NCBI RefSeq assembly: GCF_019393635.1
Contig: NC_057863.1
Span: 642,355,306 to 642,419,305, forward strand
Direction: 5' to 3'
DNA length: 64,000 nt
Source of the DNA: Dromiciops gliroides
Lineage: Eukaryota > Chordata > Mammalia > Microbiotheria > Microbiotheriidae
Shown: piece by piece, positions 19,501-30,400 of the stretch
Position numbering within the stretch: the first letter of the stretch is position 1
Layout: every line of letters starts with the position of its first letter
Notes under the pieces: model-generated
Database searches by the model: none
What the model was told of the DNA's origin: nothing
What the model saw: the letters and a program-made list of their open reading frames with translations, nothing else
Program-made: the position numbers and the translations under genes

Positions 19501-21415
19501 CCCCTCGGATGATGTTGGGTTGGAATGAGGTTTGGGCTTTGGTGTGAGGTCTTGGTAGGCCTATTGATCATCGATCAGAACACACCAGCATCTCCGGGAA
19601 ATTGCTGTCTCTGGGTTCCTGCCAGACCGATGTCTGGAGAAGATGCACCTCCCCCCACCCCCACCCCAGCACGCGCACACCAGTGTCTTTTCTCCCCAGC
19701 TCCTCCTTGCCCGGAGCCTAGCCCCCCAAAACTCGTCTTTCCCCCCTCCTTAAGCCTTCCCCACCTCGAGACTGTTGCTCTGCGACCACTACTTCCCCCA
19801 GAGCCCCTCTCCCCAGCTCTTTCCTACGCAGAGCCTTCTGCCATGCAACTCCACCCCCACAGAGTAATTCCCTCCGCCCCCCCCCCGCGCCCCAAGACTC
19901 TTCACGGTCCCTCTCTCCACCAGCTCCCCCTCTCTCAGGAGAGAAGGTACGAGAGCTTTCTTCCCAGGCTCTCCCCACCCCACCCCCACCATCGTGAGCA
20001 TCTGAGCGTCCCAGGTTTGGGCAGCCACCGCAAACTTGGGTTTTAGCGGGTGCGGGAAAGGCGCGGGTCTCTGGGGTGGGGGGAGGGTGCACCTGACACG
20101 GTATATAAGGAAGCTTGTGGGAGGGCTTGTGTTCAAACACTGCGACCCCAGGTGACCCGAGTGAGTCTGAGGCGACGGACACACCCCAGACGAAGGCTCT
20201 CCTACCCCCACCCCCAAGCTCGGCAGAGGGGAGGGTCCCCTCCCCTCCGCTCCGGTCCCTCCTCTCCCCACCATGGGTGGGGTCACTGCGGCTTACCGCC
20301 CCTGCAGGCACGCAGTCCCCGCAGCGTGCGCTCTTTTCCTCCCCGCCCCCAGCCCCGGCTCGGGCTCTATATCGGCCTCTCTCGAGCTTCGTCTCCGTCT
20401 CTCTTCCCCTGTCTAGGGAGTGTATTTGTCCAACCAAGGCCCTTTAGCCGGTGAAAATGATCAACAGTAGCATCTCATCCCACCTGCCCCCCCCCCTCCT
20501 CGACCCACCCACCCCCGCCCCGGGTCAGGGACCCTGGTGAGACACGAATAGAAACAGAGCCATGACAGAGACAGATGCCATGCCCAGGGTCCTGCACCTG
20601 CATATAGAGAGAGAGCCCTGGCTGTCTCCCCTCCCCCCACACCCCCTCCCCCAATAAACAATCACACTCTTGCGCACACTGATACATCCTCTACAACATC
20701 ACAGCCCCCCCTCCTTACAGAAAACACCTTCCCGCTGCACTCCCCCAGGGGCTGGACCATCTAGTTGCCATAGCTACGGCTCGGATCAGTCACTCACTCA
20801 TTCAGCAAACATTTATCCAGTTTACGATATTCGGAGCCAGTGACATCCTCCTTTTCCTCCCTTCCTCCCCAGGGAAGATCTCCCCCTTCACCCACCTCCC
20901 CCGCCATGCTCCCCTCTCAGCCCCTGGATAAGTTCTCTGCCCATCTCTCCTTTGGAGACCATATTCTCTCTCCCCTCCAGACCCACCAGACCAGGGTCCT
21001 CGCTCTCTCCATCGCCTCAGACCAGAGTCCCCCACGCCAACCCTCTATCCCGGTGCCAAACTGGGTTCCCTTCCCCCTCTAAGCCCCTAACTGGGGTCCC
21101 TTTCATTCTCCTAAATCTGATTCTCCGACTCTTCTGTACACCCCCCCCATCCCCCCCTTCATCCCCCTACCCTCCCAGGTGCCCCACCTCCATCCCTCCC
21201 CGAATAGAACGGGACTCCTGTCTCTTCCACTCTCTCATAATAGGGTCCTCCGTCCTATTCCCTGCTCCCCCATACCCACTAGATCAGGAGTCCACTTCCC
21301 TTGCTGCCCCTGACAGGTCCCCCTTTCCTCCATCCTCCTGGCTGGGGTCCCCTGCGGTTGCGGGCTTGACAGGGCCTCGCTCCCTCTCACCCTGTGTGGT
21401 GGGCTTGAGGGTCAT
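14395..21415 (-). CDS. FXYD7: FXYD domain-containing ion transport regulator 7
   Basis: Small membrane regulator of the Na,K-ATPase, brain-enriched in other mammals and made without a cleaved signal peptide. Six coding exons: 21415-21391 (MTLKPTTQ), 16446-16411 (TTSQEPDRFYYD), 15872-15798 (75-nt membrane exon, DYDTVRTVGLTLATIMF then a hydrophobic run), 15340-15307 (SKKVKCRKSDS), 14998-14955 (SPTIKNCKFQFSSSG) and 14414-14395 (PGGAV, stop TAA 14397-14395). Total 234 nt, 77 aa; human has 80. KKVKCRK and the PGG-V end match human FXYD7. The short Thr-rich N-terminus is typical. Oddities: the signature is DRFYYD instead of DPFYYD, and the donor of exon 5 abuts a (GT)n tract. Intron 1 is 4.9 kb and holds a long ATCC/ATCT tract and L2/SINE pieces. 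Confidence 0.92.
14650..14805 (-). repeat. MIR-type fragment
   Basis: Reversed order of AGAGATGAAGTAATTTGCCC and GTGAGGTCAGGTCTTCC. Confidence 0.45.
14911..14954. repeat. (CA)n microsatellite touching the FXYD7 exon 5 donor
   Basis: On the minus strand the tract begins directly at the donor GTGTGCGTGTG that ends FXYD7 exon 5. Confidence 0.95.
15573..15727 (+). repeat. Young SINE with target-site duplication
   Basis: Full copy flanked by GAGTGAGGAGTGG at 15562-15574 and 15727-15739. Its tail ends about 70 bases from the FXYD7 membrane exon. Confidence 0.93.
16454..16535. repeat. (GA)n microsatellite
   Basis: Pure tract directly upstream (on the minus strand) of FXYD7 exon 2; as (CT)n on that strand it effectively forms the acceptor's pyrimidine-rich run. 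Confidence 0.95.
16730..16960 (-). repeat. MIR-type CORE-SINE
   Basis: GATATTGTCTCATTGGATCC, TTTTACAGATTCC, AGTGACTCACCCAGTCACAC, reverse orientation. Confidence 0.6.
16965..17182 (+). repeat. L2 LINE fragment
   Basis: TTGCATGGACTGTCCCCCAG, CCTTCAAGATTCAGCTCAG and the sequence leading into AACTTCCTGCC match the L2 3' region. It continues at 18085 after a SINE and a simple tract. Confidence 0.65.
17183..17331 (+). repeat. Young SINE inserted in an L2 element
   Basis: Full copy with AAAATTAACTTGTAT on both sides (17168-17182 and about 17332-17346). Confidence 0.93.
17440..18085. repeat. Large (ATCT/ATCC)n satellite-like tract
   Basis: About 650 bases of degenerate tetranucleotide with higher-order periodicity, interrupting an L2 element in FXYD7 intron 1. 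It leaves a long open frame of Ile/Ser/Tyr/His/Pro that is an artefact. Confidence 0.93.
18086..18222 (+). repeat. L2 LINE 3' end
   Basis: AGTGCAAGTTCCTTGAGGGC, AACACATAGTAGGTGCTTAC: the L2 end that belongs with the fragment at 16965. Confidence 0.7.
18400..18560 (-). repeat. MIR-type CORE-SINE
   Basis: TATAATGCTTTGAGATTTGC, CATCTCACAGATGAAGAAAA, CCAGGGACACATATAGCAAG in reverse MIR order. Confidence 0.55.
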
Positions 21416-21700
21416 CGTGGCTGGGCCGGGGGCGCGGAAGGCAGAGACGACAGCTGCAGAGGGAGCCCAGATCTGACTGGGGGAGGGGGGGCAGACTTGG
21501 AAGGGGGGGACAGGAGAGGGACCTCCGGGTTGGGGGCGGTGGAAAGGGCGGAGGCGGACACTGCAGCCAATGGGGGCTCTGTGGGGGGGACGGGGGCGGG
21601 TTTCCCGGGCTCCCCGCCCCCGCCTCCCCTCGGCGACCCCTCCCCCTCCCGCATACAAGCCCAAGTCCCCGCCTCAAGTGTCTGCGGAGCCCATGGGCGG
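21416..21700 (-). promoter_or_regulatory. FXYD7: FXYD7 5' UTR and CpG-rich promoter
   Basis: GC- and CpG-rich sequence directly upstream of the FXYD7 ATG, with GC boxes and a CCAAT-type motif (ATTGG on the minus strand, 21567-21571). No TATA box. It lies about 100 bases from the FXYD1 polyadenylation signal, so the tandem genes are very tightly spaced. The start site itself is not visible. Confidence 0.45.
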
Positions 21701-21806
21701 GGGCGCCTCCTAGCGGGGGGAGAGAGGGAGCTTCAGCCTCCCAGGGACTCAGGCGGCCGGACCCGGCTGTGGGACAGAGACACTGACTGCACGGTGAAGA
21801 CTGGCC

Positions 21807-21812
21807 TTTATT
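21807..21812 (-). other. FXYD1 polyadenylation signal AATAAA
   Basis: Minus-strand AATAAA about 250 nt beyond the FXYD1 stop and just upstream of the FXYD7 promoter. This sets a short 3' UTR. Confidence 0.6.
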
Positions 21813-22062
21813 ACAGGTTTGGAGGAGCTGGGGGCACCGTGGGAGTGGGACCGCGGTCAGGATATCTGGGAAACCTGTGGAGAGGGGGTGGTAGGAGAGG
21901 GTTAGATTCAGAGAGGGACCTGTAGGCAGAGGAAAACCGGGGGGGACCCCAGTCCCTGGTCTTCAGGACCCTTCTATCCCCACTTCTTCCCCCTTCCTCG
22001 GCGCCTCCCCGACCCTGGTAACGACTTATTACCTGCTCAGTCTCTGACTTCATCTCAGGCTC

Positions 22063-22698
22063 CTACCGCCTTCTGCTGGAGAGGCCTGGGGAGGGAAGGC
22101 GGAGATGGGGGAAGGGGTCATCTGGAAGGCCATATGGGACATTTCCCTCCCCTGGGTCTCATCTCTGCCCATCCTCCTCCCCCGATCTCCTTTCCCAGCC
22201 AAGGATCTTCCTGAGGAAGGGGTTTCTTCTGCGCCATTCTGAGGTATGGAGGGATCTCCCCCGAGTGACCACACCCCCTTGTCTAAGTAGGGCTCCTCAG
22301 GGGAGGGGTTCCCAAATCAAACTCACGGCGGATGGAACTGCGGAAAGTACCCTCTTCTTCATCGGGTTCCCCAGTTCTGGGAGGTGAGAGAAAGGCAAAA
22401 GGAACCGTGTTAGGGGAGCGATGGAGGAAAACAGGAGGAGAGAGAGACAGAGAGACAGAGAGACAGAGAGAGACAGAGAGAGGTGAGAGAAGAAAAAGAG
22501 AAAGAGATGGAGAACAGAAAGGGAAGAGAGAAGAAAGAGAAACAGAGGAGAGAGAGTGATTGGGAGTGTGTGTGTGTTCAGGATGGAGAAAGATGAAAAG
22601 ACAGAGATAGAGATAAAAATAGAGAGACAGAATTGGAGATGGTGCAAGATAGAAATGGAGAGACAAAGACAGACAGGAAAAAGAGACAGAAAGTATGC

Positions 22699-22733
<35 letters not shown>

Positions 22734-24596
22734 TGTGTGTGTTCATGATGGAGGAAGATGAAAAGATAGTCACAGATAGAGTTAGAGATGAAAATAGAAT
22801 TTGAGATGGAGCAAGATAGAAATGGATAGACAGAGAAAGAGATCAAAGGTAGAGAGATAAATGGAGGGAGATAGAAATGAACACAGAGAGAATCAAAAGT
22901 AGAGAGTTAGAGATGACAATACAATTAAATACAAAGAAAAGGGGAGAAATGAAGATGGAGTCAGAAGCAGAGATGGAAAGAGACGGGATGACAAAGTAAA
23001 AAAAAAAAACCCGAAATCACAGAAGTTCACAGTTTCACATACAATCTTCCTTAAAATGTCATGTGTATTGAGTTCATAATAAAAAAAAGACATTTTTTAA
23101 AAGAGTCAGAGACCGAGTATTAGAAATGAAATTCATGTCAGAAACAGAGGTAGAGAAAGAGAGAAATGGAAAGACAAAGACAACCCAAGGTAGAGAGAGA
23201 TGGAGATTAAAAGATGGAAAGAGTTAGAAATGAAGATGGAGAATGGAGTGAAAATGGAAACTAGTGAAAGACAGAGAGAGAGAGAGAGGGAAGGAGGGAG
23301 GGAGAGAGGGAGAGAAATAATCAAGAGGTGGAAGAAGATAAAAGGTCAGAGACAAAGTTAGACATATAGATGGTGGAAAGGTCAACAATAAATGGAGAGA
23401 GCGATGAAGATGAAACACTTTGTGGAGACAAAGGTGGGTGTGGAGACAAAGGGGCAGTCGAGGGAATGGTGTAGCAAAGGGAAGGTACAGAGCACATCAC
23501 TCACTTTTGCTGTTGGTTGAATTTGCAGCGACATTTCCGGCCTGGAAATCAATCAGTCAGTCAATCAGTTTGCATGAAGTGCCTACCATGTGCTTGGCGA
23601 TGAAGATGGAAAGCAGTGCCTGCCTTCACAGAGTTTAGATTCTATCCCAGAGACAACAGGTACCCAGAGGAGTGTCCATACAGGGCAAATGCCCCCACAG
23701 ATATGTGTGAGATCATTCTTCCAAATGCTTCCCCTCCTCAGGTCCCCCCTCCCTCACTCGTACCCTGGTTTTTGAGGAAGACTTACTGAGGATAATGAGG
23801 ATGCCAAGGATGAAGAGGATGCCAGCAAAAACTAGCCCTCCAATCCTCAGGGACTGGTAGTCTGAGAAAGGGGAAGAAAATGAAGGGGGAGAAGTCAGGG
23901 GGAGAAAGAGAAACACCCCCCTCCCAGGATATGGGCTGGGGACAGGCACCAAAATAGCCATGCACTCATACACAAGGGAATTTAATCTCACCATATGTGA
24001 ATGGGTCTCTTTCCTTTGGAGCTTCTGGAAAGATACAAAGATTTGGGGTTAGGAGATGGATTAGGGGATGTTAAAGGCATCCTTTTCCAGAGATGAGAGC
24101 TCTAGCCTATAACTACCTGTATCCCCATAGGCAGGAAACTGGACCTTTCTGAGCACCAAACTTTCCATTTATAGTTTGGAGGATGGGGCCCTGTGTCCCT
24201 TCCTGTTTCAGTGGAGAGAAAAAAAAAAATTGATGGGAGCCAAGAGGCCTGAGTCCTAATCCAGGGTCTGCCAATCACTATGAAAAGCTAAGCAGGAGCT
24301 AGCTCTTCTCTGGGCCTCAGTTTCCCTTTTAATAAACCGAGGCTAATAATCCCTGCCCTGGTGACCTCACCAGACTGGTGTGTTCTAGAAACGAGCTGTT
24401 GATGCTTCTGATGGATGGTGCAGCCTTGCTTCTGCCTGGGATACCCACGTGGTTATTATTTTACCCTACATTCACTCACTGTCCCTGTTAAGCTTGGTGT
24501 GACCTGATGTTAAAAGGGGTTCTCACCCTGGGGGAGGCTGGCTTCTTTGGAGAGTCTGGGTGTGCAGATAGCTCAAGTGTTTGGAAGCACTTATGC

Positions 24597-24652
<56 letters not shown>

Positions 24653-24838
24653 GTCAATGTGCCTAGCACCGTGGCAGTTGAGGTTGGGAGTTTGGTTAGA
24701 AGTTGTACTGCTGCCTGCCCCCAAACCCCCACCCCACCCAAGGCCACCCTCTCTCTTCTCCCCCACACTAGACTTACCAGCCTTGGCTGTTGAGATCAGC
24801 GCTATGCAGACGAGCAGGAGCTGGGTGAGGGGCTCCAT
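22063..24838 (-). CDS. FXYD1: Phospholemman (FXYD1)
   Basis: Major phosphoprotein regulator of the Na,K-ATPase in heart and muscle sarcolemma. Six coding exons: 24838-24778 (signal peptide [20 protein letters not shown]), 24024-23992 ([12 protein letters not shown]), 23861-23787 (75-nt membrane exon, [17 protein letters not shown] onward), 23541-23505 ([12 protein letters not shown]), 22376-22327 ([17 protein letters not shown]) and 22085-22063 (LSSRRR, stop TAG 22065-22063). Total 279 nt, 92 aa, the same length as human. The FXYD signature is intact. The tail keeps the RSSIRRLS kinase cassette used by PKA and PKC; human Thr69 is Ser here, which keeps a phosphorylatable residue. Exon phases match FXYD3 exactly (33/75/37 nt pattern). 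Very secure call. Confidence 0.97.
22436..22560. repeat. GA-rich low-complexity tract
   Basis: Purine-rich, mostly GAGACA/GAGAGA units, in FXYD1 intron 5. Confidence 0.9.
22697..22742. repeat. (GT)n(GA)n(GT)n microsatellite
   Basis: Compound dinucleotide in FXYD1 intron 5; flanking sequence to 23415 is purine-rich and shows no gene. Confidence 0.92.
24210..24365 (+). repeat. MIR-type fragment
   Basis: CCTGAGTCCTAATCCAGGG, TCTGGGCCTCAGTTTCCC, ACCGAGGCTAATAATCCCTG in MIR order. Confidence 0.45.
24596..24651. repeat. (AT)n(AC)n microsatellite
   Basis: Pure dinucleotides in FXYD1 intron 1 region. Confidence 0.95.
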
Positions 24839-25220
24839 TGTTCTGTTGGCATAGAGTGGACGAGTCAGGTCCCCTGCAGGAGGTGCCCCCTTCTCTCTAC
24901 ATTTTTCTAACATACTCCCCCCACTACCAGTTCTGGGCCAGATCCCAAAGGGTTAAGTCTAAGAAGGGCCTAGGACCTAATCCAGCCAGAGCCATCTGGA
25001 CCATTGGTCGCCCCGAGATACAGAGGGAGCCCTCCTGGGGGTAGAATTAAGAGCCAGAACAGAGAGCCACGGAAACAACACAGAGCAATACAGGGCAGAC
25101 ATCCGGGAGTCAGAGTTAAGGGGGGACACAGCCTCATACCCACATGGGAACCTGCAGCTCCCCAAGATAGAGGAGGAGAAGGGGATCCAAAGCCCAACAT
25201 CTTGGAGGTCCAGCCTCAGG

Positions 25221-25272
<52 letters not shown>
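25221..25272. repeat. (GT)n microsatellite
   Basis: About 25 GT units. Confidence 0.95.
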
Positions 25273-25274
<2 letters not shown>

Positions 25275-25631
25275 TACAACAACCTAAGGAATTCCGGAGG
25301 TGCAGTGTCACCCCGAAGGGACACACAAATCTCCATGGGATAAAAAGACCATGGGACATACACACACACAAGGTCACACACTCAATAATCCATTCTGTGT
25401 CACTGTAACGTCCCTGGCATCCTGCCTAACCCTTGCCTGACCCTTGGGCCTGGGACTCAGGGTTTTAAATATCTCTAGCATCACCCCAGAGGAATGTGCC
25501 TCCCTCTGTAGCCATGACAACTGCACCCATTCTTTCCCTTTAACTCATAGAGGGACACCCAACCACACTTAGGGAGGGAAATGCAATGACTGACGAGGGG
25601 GGGGGGCCTAGTCAGCTCCAGCACACACTCC

Positions 25632-25664
25632 TCCCCCCCACCCCCACCCCCACCCCCACTCCTG
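25632..25664 (-). other. G-quadruplex-prone C5A repeat (G-rich on minus strand)
   Basis: Four consecutive CCCCCA units after a longer C-run; the minus strand has four G5 runs with single-base loops. A similar CCCCA series lies at 26337-26362. Confidence 0.6.
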
Positions 25665-25876
25665 AAACACAGCTGTACTTTGCCAAGGGGTGTCACTGTT
25701 GACAAAAACAAACTCTCAGGGAATTTCTAGAACAATCAGACAAACAGACAACAGCCCTAGCTACACCTGGAACGAGTGGGCCTACAGAACTCTGTCCCCA
25801 ACTCCATCCAGAAGAGCCAGACTGAGCAGTTTTGGGGGTAGAGGAACCTAGCTGTGTCCAGCAGTAAGGGAGTGGG

Positions 25877-25967
25877 ACACACACACACTCATACACACAC
25901 ACACTCTCACATACATAACACACTTATACATATATGGACACATATACACTGTCACACACACACACAC

Positions 25968-26060
<93 letters not shown>
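25877..26060. repeat. Compound (CA)n(CT)n(CA)n microsatellite
   Basis: Roughly 180 bases of dinucleotide repeat upstream of FXYD1. Confidence 0.95.
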
Positions 26061-26061
<1 letters not shown>

Positions 26062-26531
26062 TCACTCCAGCACAATAGCCCTGCCCCAGATGCACCGGGA
26101 AGCCCCACAGAGACTCAGTAACCCTTGATCACGTCCTTGCCCAACATTCCAGGGCGGGGGGGTGGAGTGTGTTGGGGAGGGGGTGCCTCTAAGCTCTCTA
26201 CTCTCCTCCATAGCTGAGGTCCAGCCCAAGACCCTGGCAGACGCAGACACACACACACATCCCTCTGTTCCTCCCCAGCCCTCAGAGCACCATAACAGCT
26301 GTATATTCTCTTTCCCTCCAGGGACCCACAGAAGCCCCCCACCCCACCCCACCCCACCCCCATCGTCCCACTGCCTTCACACTCCTTCACACACTCCCAT
26401 ACTGGCCCGGGACATTCTCTACTCTCTGCTCCCAAAATAGGAACCCCCTCCCCCCAAACCGGAGGGAGAGCCAGGGGAAAGGGCAAGTCCTGGCAGGGGT
26501 GGGGATCTCGGGGGCTTGGGGGAAAGCTCAC

Positions 26532-26640
26532 CCCAAAGAGACCGGTACTCGATCCTAGGCTGTCTGTGCTCAGGGGTCCAGAAGGCTCTGCTGAGGACCC
26601 CCTGGGCCTGGATGCACCGCCCCCCTCCTCCTCCTCTTCC
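26532..26640 (-). promoter_or_regulatory. FXYD1: Possible FXYD1 non-coding first exon
   Basis: The FXYD1 start codon lies 4 nt after a 3' splice site (CCAACAG then AACA-ATG, 24843), so a separate 5' UTR exon is needed. A plausible donor (TTTGGG then GTGAGC) ends at 26532 in GC-rich DNA. The upper limit is arbitrary and other donors between 24.9 and 26.7 kb are possible. Confidence 0.3.
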
Positions 26641-27127
26641 TCCCCTCCCTTCTCCTCTCTTCTCCTCCCCAGGCACTGTAACTGGAGCCCAGGCTGGAGG
26701 GAGGCCAAGGGGCGGGGGACTGGGGGGGGGCAAGGCCCCCGGCCAGAGCGAGCCCAGGGCCCGTTAGCTTAACTCTCTCCTCACAAACAAGGGTGAAACA
26801 GGCTGCTGGCAGGCACCCACATAGCTGTGGGACAGCAAAGGGTACTCTGGGGTCTGGTGGAGACCAAGCTGAAGTTTCTGGCCCTGTGACAACACCCCTA
26901 GGCTGATATGGCTAGTCCGGCCCCCCCTCCCTAGGCCTCTCCCAGGGAAACCTCTCCGAATGTTCTAGCCGCTATTGCAAATCCCCTTCCCTCTTCCCAA
27001 AAGGCTGCTGGGATTGAGAGAGCAGAGGTGGTGGCTGCGCCTGGGCCTCCATCCCTCCTCCAGGCTTTGACACTGTCCCCCACCCAGTTAGGGGAGGTCT
27101 ACTTTATCCCACATATGATGCTGCAGA

Positions 27128-27391
27128 CCTCTGTTGTCACTCCCTTGTTCTTCAGCCCCGTCTGACTCTTCATGACCCTATTTGGGGTTTTCTTGGCAGA
27201 GATCCTGGAGTGGTTCGCCATGTCCTTCCCCAGTTCATCTTATAGATGAGGAAACTGAGGGCAACAGAGTGAAGTGACTTGCCCAGGGTCACACAGCTAG
27301 GAAATGTCTGAGGTCAGATTTTAATTGAGGAAGGTGAGTCTTCTGACTCCAGATCCTGGGGCTCTATCCACTGGGCCACCCAGCTGCCTCA
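27128..27391 (-). repeat. Older long SINE, nearly full length
   Basis: Runs from GACTCTTCATGACCCTATTT through GGTCACACAGCTAGG to GGGCCACCCAGCTGCC in reverse orientation. It lies in the FXYD1-LGI4 spacer, where I see no gene from 26700 to 36200. Confidence 0.85.
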
Positions 27392-27627
27392 GACTGATGA
27401 GGGTCATGGAAAGCAGTCACTGTGAGCCTCCCCCAGCCCCGAGGCTGCGGCCCATGCTCTCTGTGTCTGTGCTGACCTCAGAGCAGGAATTTACCTGGTC
27501 TAGGTGTCTCAGTTCTTCACCTTCTTATTATAACCACTCAGAAACAGGAAGACTCCTTCAGAAGCACATTCAGACACATGCAGACCTGGGAACAAGTGAA
27601 TGAAGGGGGCATAACCACCACCACAAC

Positions 27628-27852
27628 AGTTAACATTTCTATAGTGCTAACTGTGCCAGGCTAAGCACTTTACAATGATTATCTCATTTGAGCCTCTGAA
27701 ATACCCTGGGAGGTAAGTGCTATCATTTTCCCCATTTTACAGTTGATAACATTGAGGCAGACAGAGGTTAAGGGACTGGCCCAGGGTCGCACAGCTAGTA
27801 AGTGTCTGAGGTAGGACTTGAACTCAGGCTTAATGACTGCAGACCTGGCACT
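27628..27852 (-). repeat. MIR-type CORE-SINE
   Basis: TTATCTCATTTGAGCCTCTG, CCATTTTACAGTTGATAAC and GGTCGCACAGCTAGTAAGTG in reverse order. Confidence 0.7.
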
Positions 27853-27873
27853 GTACCACCTATAAGTTAGCAG

Positions 27874-27875
<2 letters not shown>

Positions 27876-27911
<36 letters not shown>

Positions 27912-28028
27912 GTCTTTCTCTCTGTCTCTCTCTCTGCCTCTGTCTCTGTTTCTGTCTCTCTCTGTCTCTGAGTCTCTGTCTCTCTGTCTCTGTCTCTGTC
28001 TCTGTCTCTGTCTCTGTCTCTCTCTCTG
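27876..28028. repeat. (CT)n and (TCTGTC)n microsatellite
   Basis: CT block grading into TGTCTC units. Confidence 0.95.
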
Positions 28029-28564
28029 ACAGCTCACCCCCAGGTCTGGCTCCAGAATGCTTCACTTGTCTTGGTCTCACAGCCCAGCCCACTGTCCTGT
28101 GACCTCCTTTGCCTGCATGCCCAGCTTTTAGGGTTGGCCTTCCTGGGGTAACTTGGTTTGGGGTGAGGCTTTTGCTTCTTCCCCAGGGGAAACAGGATAG
28201 GTCCCCCACCCCGTCCTGGGGCACCCACCCTGTTGCCTTCACATGTGGATGTTGGACTGCAGATGGGGCTGGGCATGATCCCATTTGGTCTCAGCTTTGG
28301 GCCAGGACCCCTCATACCTTTCTGTCTCAGGTCACTCCTAGGGTCACTGACCAACCCTGGTTAATGATCATTCTAATGTTTGAACAGCCCAGGAGAGAGG
28401 AGACAAGCTCTGAGCCTGGGACATGGCCACCTGGATGCTGCTCTCTGATCCATGGGTCTCTTCCCACCATTCAAACCCTGGCTGGAGCCTCCACCCCCCT
28501 CCACCTTCTAGGGAGCCTTCCTGGGCCAATCCCACCTCATTACCATCACACATTCAAGAGACTG

Positions 28565-28765
28565 TCATGGTGTAGGGTCAACAGCATAGCATTTGGAGGA
28601 ATCCAAAGATCTGGTTTGAACCCTAACTCAGATCCAAGGTCTGCCACTTATGACCGAGGCAACTCTGAACACAGAGCCTAGAATTCTCTGGACCTCAGTT
28701 TCCTTTTCTGCAACATGAGACCATCGGTGTGGGCTGGTCTCTAAGGTTTGATCCCCAGGTCCCAA
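28565..28765 (+). repeat. MIR-type fragment
   Basis: CATAGCATTTGGAGGAATCC, GGACCTCAGTTTCCTTTTCT and GTCTCTAAGGTTTGATCCCC in MIR order. Confidence 0.45.
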
Positions 28766-28951
28766 GATCTCATGACTTTGGCCTAATGGACTCTAGCTGT
28801 TCCTGGCGGTCAACAAAGAATCTCTGAGCTGGATAGGACTAAAGGAGGTGTTAGGAATCCCACCTACCACATCAGAAACCAGGGATCATCCCTACGGTAA
28901 CTAAAGACTTCTAGAGAAAGGCAACTCCCTCCTCAAGCCCTTCCCTTTACA

Positions 28952-29200
<249 letters not shown>

Positions 29201-29331
29201 GTGGGGCAATGAGGGTTAAGTGACTTGCCCAGGGTCACACAGCTAGTGTCGAGTGTCTGAAGCTAGATTTGGATTCAGGTTCTCTTGAATCCAGGACCAG
29301 TGTTTTATCTACTGTGCCACCTAGCTGCCCC
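29201..29331 (-). repeat. Young SINE with duplicated target
   Basis: GTGGGGCAATGAGGGTTAAG to CCACCTAGCTGCCCC; TTTACATTCTT occurs on both sides, outside the pyrimidine tract. Confidence 0.9.
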
Positions 29332-29367
29332 ATTCTTTTACATTCTTTACAGGCTCTCATTGGTAGG

Positions 29368-29518
29368 AAGGCAGCCAGGTGGTACAGTGGATAGAGTGCC
29401 AGGCCTGGACTCATCTTCCTTAGTTCAAATTCAGCCTCAAATACTTCCTAGCTGTATGACCCCGAGTAAGTCACTTCACCCTGTTTGCCTCAATTTCCTC
29501 ATCTGTAAAGTGAGCTGG
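29368..29518 (+). repeat. Older long SINE, 5' half
   Basis: GGCAGCCAGGTGGTACAGTG to TCCTCATCTGTAAAGTGAGC; split by a younger SINE and resumed at 29671. Confidence 0.85.
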
Positions 29519-29670
29519 GGGGCAGCTAGGTGGCATAGTGGATAAAGCAGTGGCCCTAGATTCCGGAGGATCTGAGTTCAAATCCAGACTCAGACATTTG
29601 ATACTTACTAGCTGTGTGACCCTGGGCAAGTCATTTAACCCTCATTGCCCCACCAAAAACAAAAAAAAAA
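29519..29670 (+). repeat. Young SINE nested in an older SINE
   Basis: Full copy inserted at GTAAAGTGAGCTGG, which reappears as GTAAAATGAGCTGG after the tail. Confidence 0.93.
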
Positions 29671-29760
29671 GTAAAATGAGCTGGACAACGAAATGGCAGA
29701 CCAGTTCGGTATCTCTGCCAAGAAAACCCCAAATGGGACAGAATAAACAACAAGAACAAC
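29671..29760 (+). repeat. Older long SINE, 3' half
   Basis: GTATCTCTGCCAAGAAAACC and CCAAATGGGACAGAATAAAC continue the element begun at 29368. Confidence 0.8.
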
Positions 29761-30256
29761 AAACATTGGTGGGAAACTTGTTCTTATTCCCACTCCACCA
29801 TTATAATTCCCTCTGGGAACCCTAGCAACCACCCAAGGGCTGACTCCAATTTGTGTTTGTTTTAGAGCCCCGTGACGAGCTGGTGAGTTGTGCAAGCGTT
29901 AGTAACTGCGTTCTAGATAGGAGAAGATTGAGGCTAGGAAGTGAAGCAACTTGTTTGTGGGAGAAGAGGAGGCAGGAGTCTTCATTCCAACACTCTCTAC
30001 ATCCATCCTGGCACTTTCAAGTCACTTTCCTTATGTGGGTCTTTGTAAAATGGTGGACGTCACCCCCATGCCCGGGCTGACTTCTACCCCTCCCCAGTGA
30101 CCCTTTTCATTGGCAAGTTCCTCCCCCCACCTCCATTGTGGAAAGGGACCCAGAACAGCCGCCCTTCATTCCTTAGTTCACTACCATGCCTCAGTTTACC
30201 GTCCTCCCAACCCTCAGTCTTTCAACTCCTTTTTAACTTATTATTTTATTATTTTA

Positions 30257-30400
30257 TTTTTTTTGCAGGGCAATGGGGGTTAAGTGACTTGCCCAAGGTC
30301 ACACAGCTAGTAAGTGTCAAGTGTCTGAGGCCAGATTTGAACTCGGGTCCTTCTGAATCCAGGACTGGTGCTTTATCCACTGTGGCCACCTGGCTGCCCC
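30257..30400 (-). repeat. Young SINE
   Basis: Reverse copy, TTTTGCAGGGCAATGGGGG to GGCCACCTGGCTGCCCC. Confidence 0.92.

Noticed and set aside
20100-20108. Plus-strand TATATAAGG
   Set aside because: Looks like a TATA box but no first exon or gene follows on the plus strand.
19525-20454. Several overlapping frames in C-rich DNA on both strands
   Set aside because: Open only because the DNA is GC-rich in FXYD7 intron 1; no recognisable protein or splice pattern.
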